Part shown: positions 1-6,603 of the stretch, in pieces | Numbering within the stretch: position 1 is the stretch's first letter | Layout of the letters: every line of letters starts with the position of its first letter | Source: Cocleimonas sp. | GTDB taxonomy: Bacteria > Pseudomonadota > Gammaproteobacteria > Thiotrichales > Thiotrichaceae | DNA length: 9,361 nt | Direction: 5' to 3' | Assembly (NCBI GenBank): GCA_023145485.1 | Contig: JAGLDT010000033.1 | Location: 1 to 9,361 of the forward strand | Notes under the pieces: generated by a model | The model's input: the letters and a program-made list of their open reading frames with translations, nothing else | Databases searched by the model: none | What the model was told of the DNA's origin: nothing | Program-made: the position numbers and the translations under genes

Positions 1-30
1 AAGCCCACAAGAGAATACATTTTACTCCCA

Positions 31-80
31 TTTGGGAGAAAGCGGTTGAGTGTTTAAAGCAGACGAGAGAAGCTTGTTTT
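31..80. repeat. 50-base direct repeat, copy 1
   Basis: This block matches 131-180 at 45 of 50 positions by eye, with no gaps, and the two copies start exactly 100 bases apart. It begins TTTGGGAGAAAGCGG and ends in CTTGTTTT. Its first bases also close a small palindrome with the bases just upstream (CTCCCA at 25-30, TGGGAG at 33-38). Its end starts a 6-base-arm hairpin (GCTTGT at 72-77, ACAAGC at 85-90) that leads into the larger palindrome at 91-124. The differences are single substitutions, so the copies look like a diverged duplication. Function is unknown; a dispersed intergenic repeat is the simplest reading. Confidence 0.85.
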
Positions 81-90
81 CCAGACAAGC

Positions 91-124
91 CTCTAGTTCC
101 CACGCTGGAGCGTGGGAACTAGAG
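91..124. repeat. Perfect 34-base palindrome (REP-like hairpin)
   Basis: Arms CTCTAGTTCCCACGCT (91-106) and AGCGTGGGAACTAGAG (109-124) are exact reverse complements separated only by GG. A perfect 16-base arm with an almost absent loop is far beyond chance. It would form a stable hairpin or cruciform on either strand. It lies exactly between the two 50-base direct repeats. Compact GC-rich palindromes of this kind occur as dispersed extragenic (REP/MITE-like) elements in many bacteria, some mobilised by RAYT transposases; membership of such a family is inferred, not shown. There is no T-run directly after it, so a rho-independent terminator is less likely, although it could protect the 3' end of an upstream transcript. 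Confidence 0.85.
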
Positions 125-130
125 TAAATT

Positions 131-180
131 TTTGGGAGAAAGCGGTTGCGTGTTTAGAGCAGACACGAGAAGCCTGTTTT
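131..180. repeat. 50-base direct repeat, copy 2
   Basis: Second copy of the block at 31-80, with five substitutions. It begins seven bases after the right arm of the palindrome. Unlike copy 1 it is not followed by a matching hairpin; the next bases are AAACCAGTGG. The resemblance ends sharply at 180. There is no coding potential of note in this block and no transposase nearby. Confidence 0.85.
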
Positions 181-275
181 AAACCAGTGGCGGGACGAAT
201 ATAACAAAATGTAACTGGCTTTATATTCTAGTTTTCCTGAAAATAGCCGAAATTAAAATAATCATTCGGAAAATA

Positions 276-1019
276 ATGTCTCAAAAATTACTCATTCAAG
301 CAGATCATCTGCATCGTTATTATGGTAAGCATCATGCGGTTAATAATATCAGTATCACCCTTTGCCAAGGTGAGGTTTTAGGGCTGTTAGGACAAAATGG
401 TGCGGGGAAATCAACCACTATGCAGATGCTGACAGGTAATATTTCACCTAATGATGGTGCTATTAAAATCAATGGTATTAGTTTGTTAGATCAGCCCCTT
501 AGCGCTAAGCGAGAATTAGGTTATCTGCCAGAAACACCGCCACTGTATCGTGATATGCGGGTGCTGGAGTATTTACGTTATTGTGGGCTATTGCATGATA
601 TTCCTAAGTCAGCGTTAAATAATGCGGTTGATAAGGTGTTGCATCGTTGTGGTTTAGAGACAATGCAGCAACGTTTGATTGCTAATTTATCCAAAGGTTA
701 TCAACAGCGTGTGGGTATTGCTCAGGCAATTATCCATGAGCCTGCGGTGATTATTTTGGATGAGCCTACGGTGGGGCTTGATCCTATTCAGATTAAAGAA
801 ATTCGTGAGTTGATCAAAGAGTTAGCTAAAGACCATAGTGTGATGTTATCAACCCATATTTTGCAAGAGGTTGAGGCGGTTTGTGACAGGGTGCATATTA
901 TTAATAAGGGGAAAACGGTGTTTGTGGATAGGCTTAATGTGCTTAAACAGTATGAAAACAAGGATTTAGCGAAGGGCGCATCATTAGAAGATATTTTCAC
1001 AGCCTTGGTTAATCAATGA
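276..1019 (+). CDS. ABC transporter ATP-binding protein (GldA-like, ABC-2 type)
   Basis: Cytoplasmic ATPase subunit expected to power the permease encoded next. The nucleotide-binding domain is complete: Walker A GQNGAGKST (about residues 39-47), signature LSKGYQQR (138-145), Walker B VIILDEPT (158-165) with catalytic Glu163, D-loop GLDP (167-170) and switch His194. The Q-loop position reads YLPETPPLY, with Glu86 in place of the usual Gln, as I recall for GldA-type ATPases. At 247 residues it is shorter than the roughly 300-residue GldA proteins and ends soon after the LEDIF motif common at the end of ABC-2 ATPases. The start ATG has a CGGA ribosome-binding site five bases upstream. It overlaps the permease gene by four bases. 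The substrate cannot be read from the sequence; the call as ABC ATPase is secure, the GldA-like subtype rests on the neighbours. Confidence 0.95.
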   Translation: MSQKLLIQADHLHRYYGKHHAVNNISITLCQGEVLGLLGQNGAGKSTTMQMLTGNISPNDGAIKINGISLLDQPLSAKRELGYLPETPPLYRDMRVLEYLRYCGLLHDIPKSALNNAVDKVLHRCGLETMQQRLIANLSKGYQQRVGIAQAIIHEPAVIILDEPTVGLDPIQIKEIRELIKELAKDHSVMLSTHILQEVEAVCDRVHIINKGKTVFVDRLNVLKQYENKDLAKGASLEDIFTALVNQ

Positions 1020-1768
1020 ATAAGATCACTTTAATTGGATTTACGGAGTTTAAACGGCTGTTTAATTCACCGTTAGCATGGGGTATTCTCGCCATTTTGC
1101 AGTTTATTCTTGCGATGATGTTTTTGTTGTTAATTGATGGTTTTATTACAGGCATCCAAACGGAAGCGGTGGGGGAGGCAGTTTCCATTGGCGTAACGGA
1201 TGTGGTGGTGTCGCGCCTTTATTTATGGGCTGGGGTGATTATGTTGGTGGTGATGCCTGTCTTAACTATGCGTAGTTTTGCTGAGGAACGGATGAATAAA
1301 ACCCTGCCGTTATTGATCTCCTCACCGATTAGTTTTACCCAACTGGTGTTAGGAAAATATCTCGCTCTCATTTTATTGATCTTAATCGTTGTCGCAATGG
1401 TTAGCATCATGCCATTGTCATTATTTGTGGGGACAGCGTTAGATTATGGGCGCATTGCCACCTCTGCTTTAGGCTTGTTTTTATTGCTGTCATCGTTTGC
1501 GGCAGCGGGGCTTTATCTCTCATCAATCACCTCGCAACCGATTATTGCTGCGGTGGCTAGCTTTGGGTTTTTGCTGTTATTAGTGGTGCTTTATATATCA
1601 GGAACCAGTAGTACTAATGCCAGTGAATTGTTTGTTTATCTCTCTCATATTAGCCATTTTTTTACCTTTACGGATGGCATTTTAAATAGCATGGATATTG
1701 TTTATTACTTGATGTTTATTTTTCTGTTTTTGGTATTAACAATTCATCGGCTGGATACAACACCATGA
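1016..1768 (+). CDS. ABC-2 family membrane permease (GldF-like)
   Basis: Integral membrane subunit of 250 residues with about six hydrophobic segments, near residues 19-43, 66-85, 108-135, 145-168, 175-194 and 226-244. Between the second and third lies a stretch around MRSFAEERMNKTLPLLISSP (85-104), the typical cytoplasmic element of ABC-2 permeases that contacts the ATPase. The start codon overlaps the stop of the ATPase gene as ATGA, and no good ribosome-binding site precedes it, so translational coupling is likely. Together with the ATPase before and the GldG-like protein after, the order matches gldA-gldF-gldG-type clusters. Such clusters are widespread in bacteria that do not glide, so no motility role should be assumed. 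Substrate unknown. Confidence 0.9.
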   Translation: MNKITLIGFTEFKRLFNSPLAWGILAILQFILAMMFLLLIDGFITGIQTEAVGEAVSIGVTDVVVSRLYLWAGVIMLVVMPVLTMRSFAEERMNKTLPLLISSPISFTQLVLGKYLALILLILIVVAMVSIMPLSLFVGTALDYGRIATSALGLFLLLSSFAAAGLYLSSITSQPIIAAVASFGFLLLLVVLYISGTSSTNASELFVYLSHISHFFTFTDGILNSMDIVYYLMFIFLFLVLTIHRLDTTP

Positions 1769-3120
1769 AAAAGCTATTTTTAAGATTAAATAAACTCTCA
1801 TCAAGCCTATTATTTCTTGTGCTAACGGGCGTTGTCGCATGGCTTTCTTATCAACATTCTTTTTCTTTTGATGCTACGCATGGAAACCGCAATACCTTAG
1901 CGGAGCCAACACAGCAATTATTAAAAGGCTTGCAACAACCGCTTACTTTTACTGCTTATGTTCCCGATGAGCCTGAATTGCATCAACAATTACGTGAGTT
2001 AGTGGCTAAATACCAAAAGTTTAATGATGCGATTTCGTTGGAAATTATTAATCCAGACCTTGAGCCTGCCCGCGCACAGGCAGATGGTGTCGAAGATCAA
2101 CGCCAAGTGGTGTTAAAGCTGGGAAAACAATTAGAAGTGTTAGGTTCTGTTTCAGAGCAAAGCGTAGTTAATGCGATCCAGCGTTTACAACGCAATGATA
2201 ATCGTCTGGTAATTTTTATTGAAGGGCATAAGGAAGCGGATTTATATTCTGAAAAATCATCAGGATTACAGGATATTGCAACGGAGTTGCACCGTAAAGG
2301 GTATAAATTACAACCACATGCTTTATTAAGCACTAACTCATTGCCCCAAAATACCAGTTTTGTGGTCATTGCAGCACCAAAACAGGCTTATCTTCCCAAA
2401 GAAGTGAGTATTATTGAGGCGTATATTCAACAAGGTGGCAATTTACTCTGGTTAGAAGAGCCCGATAAAAAAACAGGGTTAGCATCCTTACAAAAAATGC
2501 TCACTATTACGATTCCAAAGGGGCGACTATTAAGTATTGATGATAAGCCGATGTTGAGTATCAATAGCCCTAGCATTATCCCCATTACACGTTACGGTGA
2601 AGCGGAATTAATGCAACAGCAGCAAGGTCAAACGTTATTTTCATCTGCCACGCTAGTGCAACGTGATCTTGCTGAAAAACCGATATGGGATTTTGATTCA
2701 ATACTGACGACCTCCAATAAAGTCTGGCTGGAAACCAATACCCTTGCAGCCTCAAAAAATACTAAATTTGACCCTGATAGCACGGATATAGCAGGCCCTG
2801 TCTCACTAGGAATTGCTTTAAGTCGCGAGATCAAGGGTGAAGACTCCAAGCAGCAGCGTATTGTGGTCATTGGCGATAGTAGTTTTATGCAGAATGGTTT
2901 TATCGGCTATGCGGGAAATTTAGAACTCACCGAACACCTGTTTAACTGGTTGAGTGCGAATGAACATTTATTAGTGATTCCCGCCAAAGTTGCCCCTGAT
3001 ACCAAATTAGAAATGCAAGACTGGCAACTCTATACCCTTGGTATCTTTTTCTTATTTGTCTTGCCTATTGGATTAATGACCACAGGTATCGTGCGTTGGG
3101 TTAGGCGCAAAAAAAGTTAA
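1765..3120 (+). CDS. GldG-like membrane-anchored auxiliary protein of ABC transporter
   Basis: A 451-residue protein with an N-terminal membrane segment (about residues 12-30), a long soluble region and a C-terminal membrane segment (about 423-443) followed by a basic tail RWVRRKKS. This topology and the soluble region fit the ABC-type uncharacterised transport system family (GldG / ABC_transp_aux). Visible landmarks are LVIFIEGHKE near residue 150, FVVIAAPKQAYLPKEV near 200, GGNLLWLEEPD near 230 and RIVVIGDSSFMQNGF near 370. The last motif resembles the GDSdF..N pattern of these proteins. Most of the protein is expected outside the cytoplasmic membrane. The gene overlaps the permease gene by ATGA and has no separate ribosome-binding site. 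In related operons a DUF4340 gene often follows; here the operon stops and an opposing gene begins after 87 bases. The biochemical role is unknown. Confidence 0.88.
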   Translation: MKKLFLRLNKLSSSLLFLVLTGVVAWLSYQHSFSFDATHGNRNTLAEPTQQLLKGLQQPLTFTAYVPDEPELHQQLRELVAKYQKFNDAISLEIINPDLEPARAQADGVEDQRQVVLKLGKQLEVLGSVSEQSVVNAIQRLQRNDNRLVIFIEGHKEADLYSEKSSGLQDIATELHRKGYKLQPHALLSTNSLPQNTSFVVIAAPKQAYLPKEVSIIEAYIQQGGNLLWLEEPDKKTGLASLQKMLTITIPKGRLLSIDDKPMLSINSPSIIPITRYGEAELMQQQQGQTLFSSATLVQRDLAEKPIWDFDSILTTSNKVWLETNTLAASKNTKFDPDSTDIAGPVSLGIALSREIKGEDSKQQRIVVIGDSSFMQNGFIGYAGNLELTEHLFNWLSANEHLLVIPAKVAPDTKLEMQDWQLYTLGIFFLFVLPIGLMTTGIVRWVRRKKS

Positions 3121-3207
3121 GCTACTCCTACGAATTATATTTTATAAATATTGGCCTCTCTGTGGCTTCTATTTGTGCGTTGGTTTCCTTAGAGTAGCCT
3201 AATATTG

Positions 3208-4125
3208 TTATATATTTTGTAAGCCTGTTTTTGTGTTAACCGATATTTTTATTGCTAATGAAAAGGCTATATTTTGATAATAATAAGCAGCTTCATTGAT
3301 AAAAACAGGGTATAAGTCATCCTCATCGTCGTCATTATAGGGAAAAGATATCCCGTCAATAGTATGAAATATTAAATCACCTTTTTTTAATCGTTTATAA
3401 TCATTGTCCTGAAGATCCTCATGAATAATGGAGTGAGTTTCATCAGTATTATCAGTAGGAAAACTGACTACTTTTTTATGTTTGAAAACAGTAACGGATT
3501 GACTCAGCACAGGATTTACACCTGAATTTTTTTTACTGATAAATTCAAGAGCAGCATTAATAACCTTTTCTACTTTCTTATTAACATCATGTCTTAGAAT
3601 GCCATTTGCTATAGGGCCGACTTCAATTGCCAGCCCAAAAGGTGCCATTGAGATTAGAAATGAATGTTCTGAACTGCCAGAATAATCATCAGCAGGAATA
3701 TAGTAAATATAACAATCTGGAATGTATTTTTGTATATAGGCTGCTAGTTGAAAATTGTAATCCTTATTATCTGCCAGAATAAGGGTGATACCCATATTAC
3801 TTGTCGTAGTATGTATATCAATAATTAAATCCCTTTCTGGGGCATCTTTTGCCCCCAGTTTTTGGCAAATAGCTTTTGCTCTGTTTGCTTCATATCCAGA
3901 TAGAGATAAATCATTTAATTCAGAGCTTGCAAATGATCGATTCAGGTCTCTATCGATAAATCGAACGGATTGTTGATAGGCTTTAGGATTGCCTAATAAT
4001 AAATCAATATTCAGATCGCTCCATTTTTTTTGTAAATTTCCCCTACCCAACTGGTTAATTAGATAGACTCCAGTGTCTTCATTTCCATGAGTCCCACCAA
4101 CAATGGTTATATTTTCTATTTTCAT
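3208..4125 (-). CDS. Aspartoacylase-family zinc hydrolase (AspA/AstE, M14-like)
   Basis: A 305-residue member of the aspartoacylase/succinylglutamate desuccinylase family, which hydrolyses N-acyl amino acids such as N-acetylaspartate. The zinc site is visible: GGTHGNE (10-16; His13, Glu16) and His105 in IIDIHTTTS. Further family residues are Arg55, Asn62 and Arg63 in VRFIDRDLNR and catalytic Glu168 in AIEVGP. The C-terminal part (GDLIFHTIDG, then PVFINEAAYY) resembles mammalian aspartoacylase closely, including the substrate-side Tyr in NEAAYY. By my alignment Ile158 stands where human ASPA has Arg168, a residue reported to bind the substrate side-chain carboxylate, so the substrate may differ. 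No strong ribosome-binding site precedes the ATG. It lies 52 bases behind ilvA on the same strand and may be cotranscribed with it. Sampled blocks look more AT-rich than ilvA. Cytoplasmic; no signal peptide. Confidence 0.88.
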   Translation of the reverse strand: MKIENITIVGGTHGNEDTGVYLINQLGRGNLQKKWSDLNIDLLLGNPKAYQQSVRFIDRDLNRSFASSELNDLSLSGYEANRAKAICQKLGAKDAPERDLIIDIHTTTSNMGITLILADNKDYNFQLAAYIQKYIPDCYIYYIPADDYSGSSEHSFLISMAPFGLAIEVGPIANGILRHDVNKKVEKVINAALEFISKKNSGVNPVLSQSVTVFKHKKVVSFPTDNTDETHSIIHEDLQDNDYKRLKKGDLIFHTIDGISFPYNDDDEDDLYPVFINEAAYYYQNIAFSLAIKISVNTKTGLQNI

Positions 4126-4177
4126 AAGGTTAACTATTTTTTGTTGTTGTCCGTATTAGGCGGTAGATTTTCATTTC

Positions 4178-5692
4178 TTAACGCAAAAATCGCTGATAAG
4201 CAGGGTTATTGGTTTCATTGTTATACTCATAACCTAATTTATCTAAAAAGACAGAAAAATCATCTCGTTCTTGGGTTGGCACTTGTATTCCAACTAATAC
4301 TCGCCCAAAGTCGGAGCCATGATTGCGATAATGAAAGAGGCTAATATTCCATTTTCCACCGATGCTTATTAAAAAATGCAGTAAAGCACCAGGGCGTTCG
4401 GGGAAAATAAAGCGGTATAACACCTCATCCTCTGCAACAGGGGCGTGACCACCGACCATAAAGCGTAGATGTACTTTTGCGACTTCATTATTACTTAAAT
4501 CTTCAACAGAATATTGCTTGGCTTTAAGTTCGCTGAGTAATTGTTGCTTTTCCTCATTGCCTTTTGATAATTTCACCCCTGCAAAAACCTGTGCATTATG
4601 CTTATCCGAATAGCGATAATTAAACTCTGTAATGACACGATTACTAATGGCTTTGCAGAATTCTTGAAAACTACCGGGTTTTTCAGGAATGGTAACGGCT
4701 AATAAGGCTTCTCGTTTTTCACCTAATTCTGCACGTTCTGCAACGTGTCGGAGGCGGTCAAAGCTAATATTAGCGCCACTACAAATAGAAATTAACTGCT
4801 GGTTTTCTATTTTATGTTCACTGGTGTATTTTTTCATACCCGCCGTTGCCAATGCACCTGCGGGTTCTAATAGGGTGCGGGTTTCTTCAAACACATCTTT
4901 AATGGCAGCACAGGTTTCATCCGTTGATACGGTTATCATTTCATCAACCACTTTCAGCGCTATTTTTAATGTGTTTTCCCCTACTTGTTTAACAGCAGCC
5001 CCATCGGCAAAGAAACCAATTTGATCTAACGTGACCCGTTTATTTTGTTTAAACGACTCGGTCATACTGGCGGCTTCTTCATGTTCGATACCAATAATTT
5101 TGGTGGATGGACTGAGGTATTTTATATAACTGGCAATCCCAGAGATCAGCCCGCCTCCACCAACGGCTACAAAAATAATATCAATCGGGTCAGGGTGCTG
5201 GCGTAGTAGTTCCATACCGATAGTGCCTTGACCTGCAATCACATCTAAATCATCAAAAGGGTGCAAAAAAGTTAAATTATGTTTTTCTGCCAGCGTCAAA
5301 GCGTGCGCATAGGCTTCGTCAAAGTTATCACCATAGAGAATCGCCTTTCCGCCCCAGGATTCCACGCCTTTTACTTTAATTTCTGGGGTTATTTTTGGCA
5401 TAACAATACTGGTCGCAACGCCCATTTTCATCCCAGACATAGCAACACCTTGGGCATGATTTCCTGCTGAGGCGGCAATAACACCACGTGATTTTGCCTC
5501 ATCAGAAAGTTGAAACATACGATTAAATGCACCGCGTAACTTAAATGAAAAGACCGCTTGTAGGTCTTCGCGTTTTAGATAAATCTGGTTATTACAACGT
5601 TTTGAGAGCAGTTTAGCAAAATCAAGCGGTGTTTCCTTGGCAACATCATAAACACGTGCGGTAAGTATCTTTTCTATTAATGTTTTATTCAC
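4178..5692 (-). CDS. ilvA: Threonine ammonia-lyase, biosynthetic (threonine deaminase)
   Basis: PLP enzyme that converts threonine to 2-oxobutanoate and ammonia, the committed step to isoleucine. From the chosen start it has 504 residues, close to the E. coli length. The N-terminal catalytic domain shows YLKREDLQ (38-45), the PLP lysine Lys51 in SFKLRG, SAGNHAQG (75-82) and the phosphate-binding loop GGGGL (178-182). The C-terminal regulatory part has two ACT-like repeats, around LLAVTIPEKPGSF and YRFIFPERPGALL plus ISLFHYRNHG, expected to bind isoleucine and valine for feedback control. The start is taken as GTG at 5690-5692 because AAGGA lies seven bases before it. The frame stays open upstream to a TTG at 5762-5764, with ATGs at 5726-5728 and 5720-5722, but none has a good ribosome-binding site and the extra residues are not family-like. 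Confidence 0.95.
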   Translation of the reverse strand: MNKTLIEKILTARVYDVAKETPLDFAKLLSKRCNNQIYLKREDLQAVFSFKLRGAFNRMFQLSDEAKSRGVIAASAGNHAQGVAMSGMKMGVATSIVMPKITPEIKVKGVESWGGKAILYGDNFDEAYAHALTLAEKHNLTFLHPFDDLDVIAGQGTIGMELLRQHPDPIDIIFVAVGGGGLISGIASYIKYLSPSTKIIGIEHEEAASMTESFKQNKRVTLDQIGFFADGAAVKQVGENTLKIALKVVDEMITVSTDETCAAIKDVFEETRTLLEPAGALATAGMKKYTSEHKIENQQLISICSGANISFDRLRHVAERAELGEKREALLAVTIPEKPGSFQEFCKAISNRVITEFNYRYSDKHNAQVFAGVKLSKGNEEKQQLLSELKAKQYSVEDLSNNEVAKVHLRFMVGGHAPVAEDEVLYRFIFPERPGALLHFLISIGGKWNISLFHYRNHGSDFGRVLVGIQVPTQERDDFSVFLDKLGYEYNNETNNPAYQRFLR

Positions 5693-5699
5693 GGTAGCT

Positions 5700-5704
5700 T
5701 CCTT
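5700..5704 (-). promoter_or_regulatory. Ribosome-binding site deciding the ilvA start
   Basis: On the minus strand this reads AAGGA, followed by seven bases and GTG (5690-5692). It is the only strong Shine-Dalgarno match near the 5' end of the ilvA frame, and the resulting N-terminus matches the family, so it overrides the longer reading. Confidence 0.75.
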
Positions 5705-5748
5705 TTTTAAGAGGTAAAGCATATTCATATTATGGGAAGCTTTCAAAC

Positions 5749-5775
5749 AAAAAATGTCAGTCAATTTTCTTGACT
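5749..5775 (-). terminator. Possible attenuator hairpin upstream of ilvA
   Basis: Read on the minus strand, AGTCAA and TTGACT (plus positions 5775-5770 and 5764-5759) pair as a perfect 6-base stem around a GAAAA loop. After four bases comes a run of six T (5754-5749). This is the shape of a weak intrinsic terminator, placed after the short leader frame at 5775-5804 and about 57 bases before the ilvA start. The stem has only two G-C pairs and the T-run is not directly adjacent, so it may be chance in AT-rich DNA. Confidence 0.25.
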
Positions 5776-5804
5776 TAGCATACGACCAATTTATATTTTA
5801 TCAT
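5775..5804 (-). CDS. Possible ilvA leader peptide (9 codons)
   Basis: A very short minus-strand frame, ATG to TAA, would encode MIKYKLVVC. It has a clear AAGGA (5809-5813) four bases before the ATG. Four of its nine residues are Ile, Leu, Val, Val, the branched amino acids that regulate ilv genes by attenuation in enterobacteria. It stops exactly where the hairpin at 5759-5775 begins. Nine codons are short for a classical attenuator peptide and such frames arise easily by chance, so this is a suggestion resting on the combination of good ribosome-binding site, composition and position. Confidence 0.25.
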   Translation of the reverse strand: MIKYKLVVC

Positions 5805-5847
5805 TAAATCCTTTTAATTTTTGCGTTTAATAATCAAGCGTATATTA

Positions 5848-5877
5848 AGGTCCTCTAATTAAAAAATTCCGAGACCT
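5848..5877. promoter_or_regulatory. Imperfect dyad in the ilvA/lipoprotein intergenic region
   Basis: AGGT at 5848-5851 pairs with ACCT at 5874-5877, CTC at 5853-5855 with GAG at 5871-5873 (C5852 bulged), and AATT at 5857-5860 with AATT at 5865-5868 around AAAA. The near-symmetry could be an operator between two divergent genes or a weak hairpin. No T-run follows on the plus strand. Evidence is only the symmetry itself. Confidence 0.25.
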
Positions 5878-6045
5878 ATTGTGTGTGAAAACCAATCATG
5901 AAAAAGTGTTTATTGTTTTAAATATCCTAAATTTAACAATTTGAGCATCAATTCATAGAGATTTTCAGTGCTTTCTAATAAACTAACTTCTTTTAATATT
6001 GAGAGTTTTTAAGTTTAAACATAGGTAAAAAAAGGGCTAATAAAG

Positions 6046-6591
6046 ATGAAATATAGGGCTTATTATTTTGTTATATTAATGACACTTTTATTACTAGGGG
6101 CTTGTGATAGCCAACAGAATGAAAGGCAAATTTTATCTAAATGTACTATTTTGGGAGGTGAAGCTAAACATTATGGAAGGGCCAATTATTTGCGCTTGTT
6201 TTATTCAATTAATCCTGAAAAATTTGCAACGACTTATCATAAAGTAGCGATGTTTGATAATAAATCCCACCGTGCAATGATTAATACTTATACTATGGCA
6301 TTGAGACGTATTAAGACCAATGATAAAAATGCTATTAATTTAATCCATACAACTGAAGCATTGGTACGTTTTGTACAAAATTTTGTTGATCATGATTATG
6401 CAAAAGCCTCGATGCATCGTAGTAAAAATAATCCTAAATCTGATGCTTTTTTTATGGAGATTAACCATATTGTAAAATTTGACTACAATATAGAGGGGTT
6501 TGATAAGAATGAAGCAACATTTAAAGGTTTGCTTGAGCAGTATACTCAAGCGTTGAGTGCTTATTCTTATAAGTATCAATTAAGTAGGTAA
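6046..6591 (+). CDS. Hypothetical lipoprotein
   Basis: I do not recognise this 181-residue protein. The N-terminus is a clear lipoprotein signal: a positive start (MKYR), a hydrophobic stretch (about residues 7-17) and a lipobox LLGAC with Cys20 as the lipidated residue. Asp follows the Cys; in E. coli that favours retention in the inner membrane, but the rule may not hold in this organism. The mature part is polar, rich in Lys, Asn, Tyr and His, with no cysteine beyond Cys33 and no obvious repeat; it reads as mostly helical. AAGGG lies nine bases before the ATG. It ends 12 bases before cobO on the same strand, so cotranscription is likely. Whether it has any link to corrinoid metabolism cannot be told from the sequence. 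Confidence 0.8.
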   Translation: MKYRAYYFVILMTLLLLGACDSQQNERQILSKCTILGGEAKHYGRANYLRLFYSINPEKFATTYHKVAMFDNKSHRAMINTYTMALRRIKTNDKNAINLIHTTEALVRFVQNFVDHDYAKASMHRSKNNPKSDAFFMEINHIVKFDYNIEGFDKNEATFKGLLEQYTQALSAYSYKYQLSR

Positions 6592-6603
6592 TGAACAAAA
6601 TTT

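Larger units (their letters stand above)
5693..6045. other. 353-base divergent intergenic region between ilvA and the lipoprotein gene
   Basis: This AT-rich gap must hold promoters for ilvA (leftward) and probably for the lipoprotein-cobO-cobB cluster (rightward). Beyond the possible ilvA leader and hairpin, it holds an imperfect dyad at 5848-5877. Promoter-like hexamers occur, for example TTGACT (5770-5775) and TATATT (5792-5797) with 16 bases between on the plus strand, but they would leave a 240-base leader and are expected by chance here. I see no B12-box-like sequence, so no cobalamin riboswitch, and no tRNA. Confidence 0.6.

Noticed and set aside
1..57. Frame from the left edge, 18 codons ending PFGRKRLSV then TAA, possibly the tail of an upstream gene
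   Set aside because: The end of the frame lies inside the 50-base repeat, and the second repeat copy gives almost the same peptide and a stop. The coding look may come from the repeat; too short to decide.
199..275. Promoter for the ABC operon (TATATT at 222-227) and a CCGAA/TTCGG pairing at 247-269 near the ribosome-binding site
   Set aside because: No acceptable -35 hexamer lies at the right distance, and a 5-base stem with a 13-base loop is expected by chance.
3121..3198. Inverted repeat GCTACTC / GAGTAGC spanning the gap between the convergent genes
   Set aside because: Seven-base arms with a 64-base loop and no T-run do not make a believable terminator.
5898..5921. Plus-strand short frame MKKCLLF
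   Set aside because: Seven codons with no good ribosome-binding site, and over 100 bases from the next gene; no support for a leader peptide.
5693..6045. Cobalamin riboswitch ahead of the lipoprotein-cobO-cobB cluster
   Set aside because: No B12-box-like GCCACTG sequence or structured GC-rich leader could be found in this AT-rich region.
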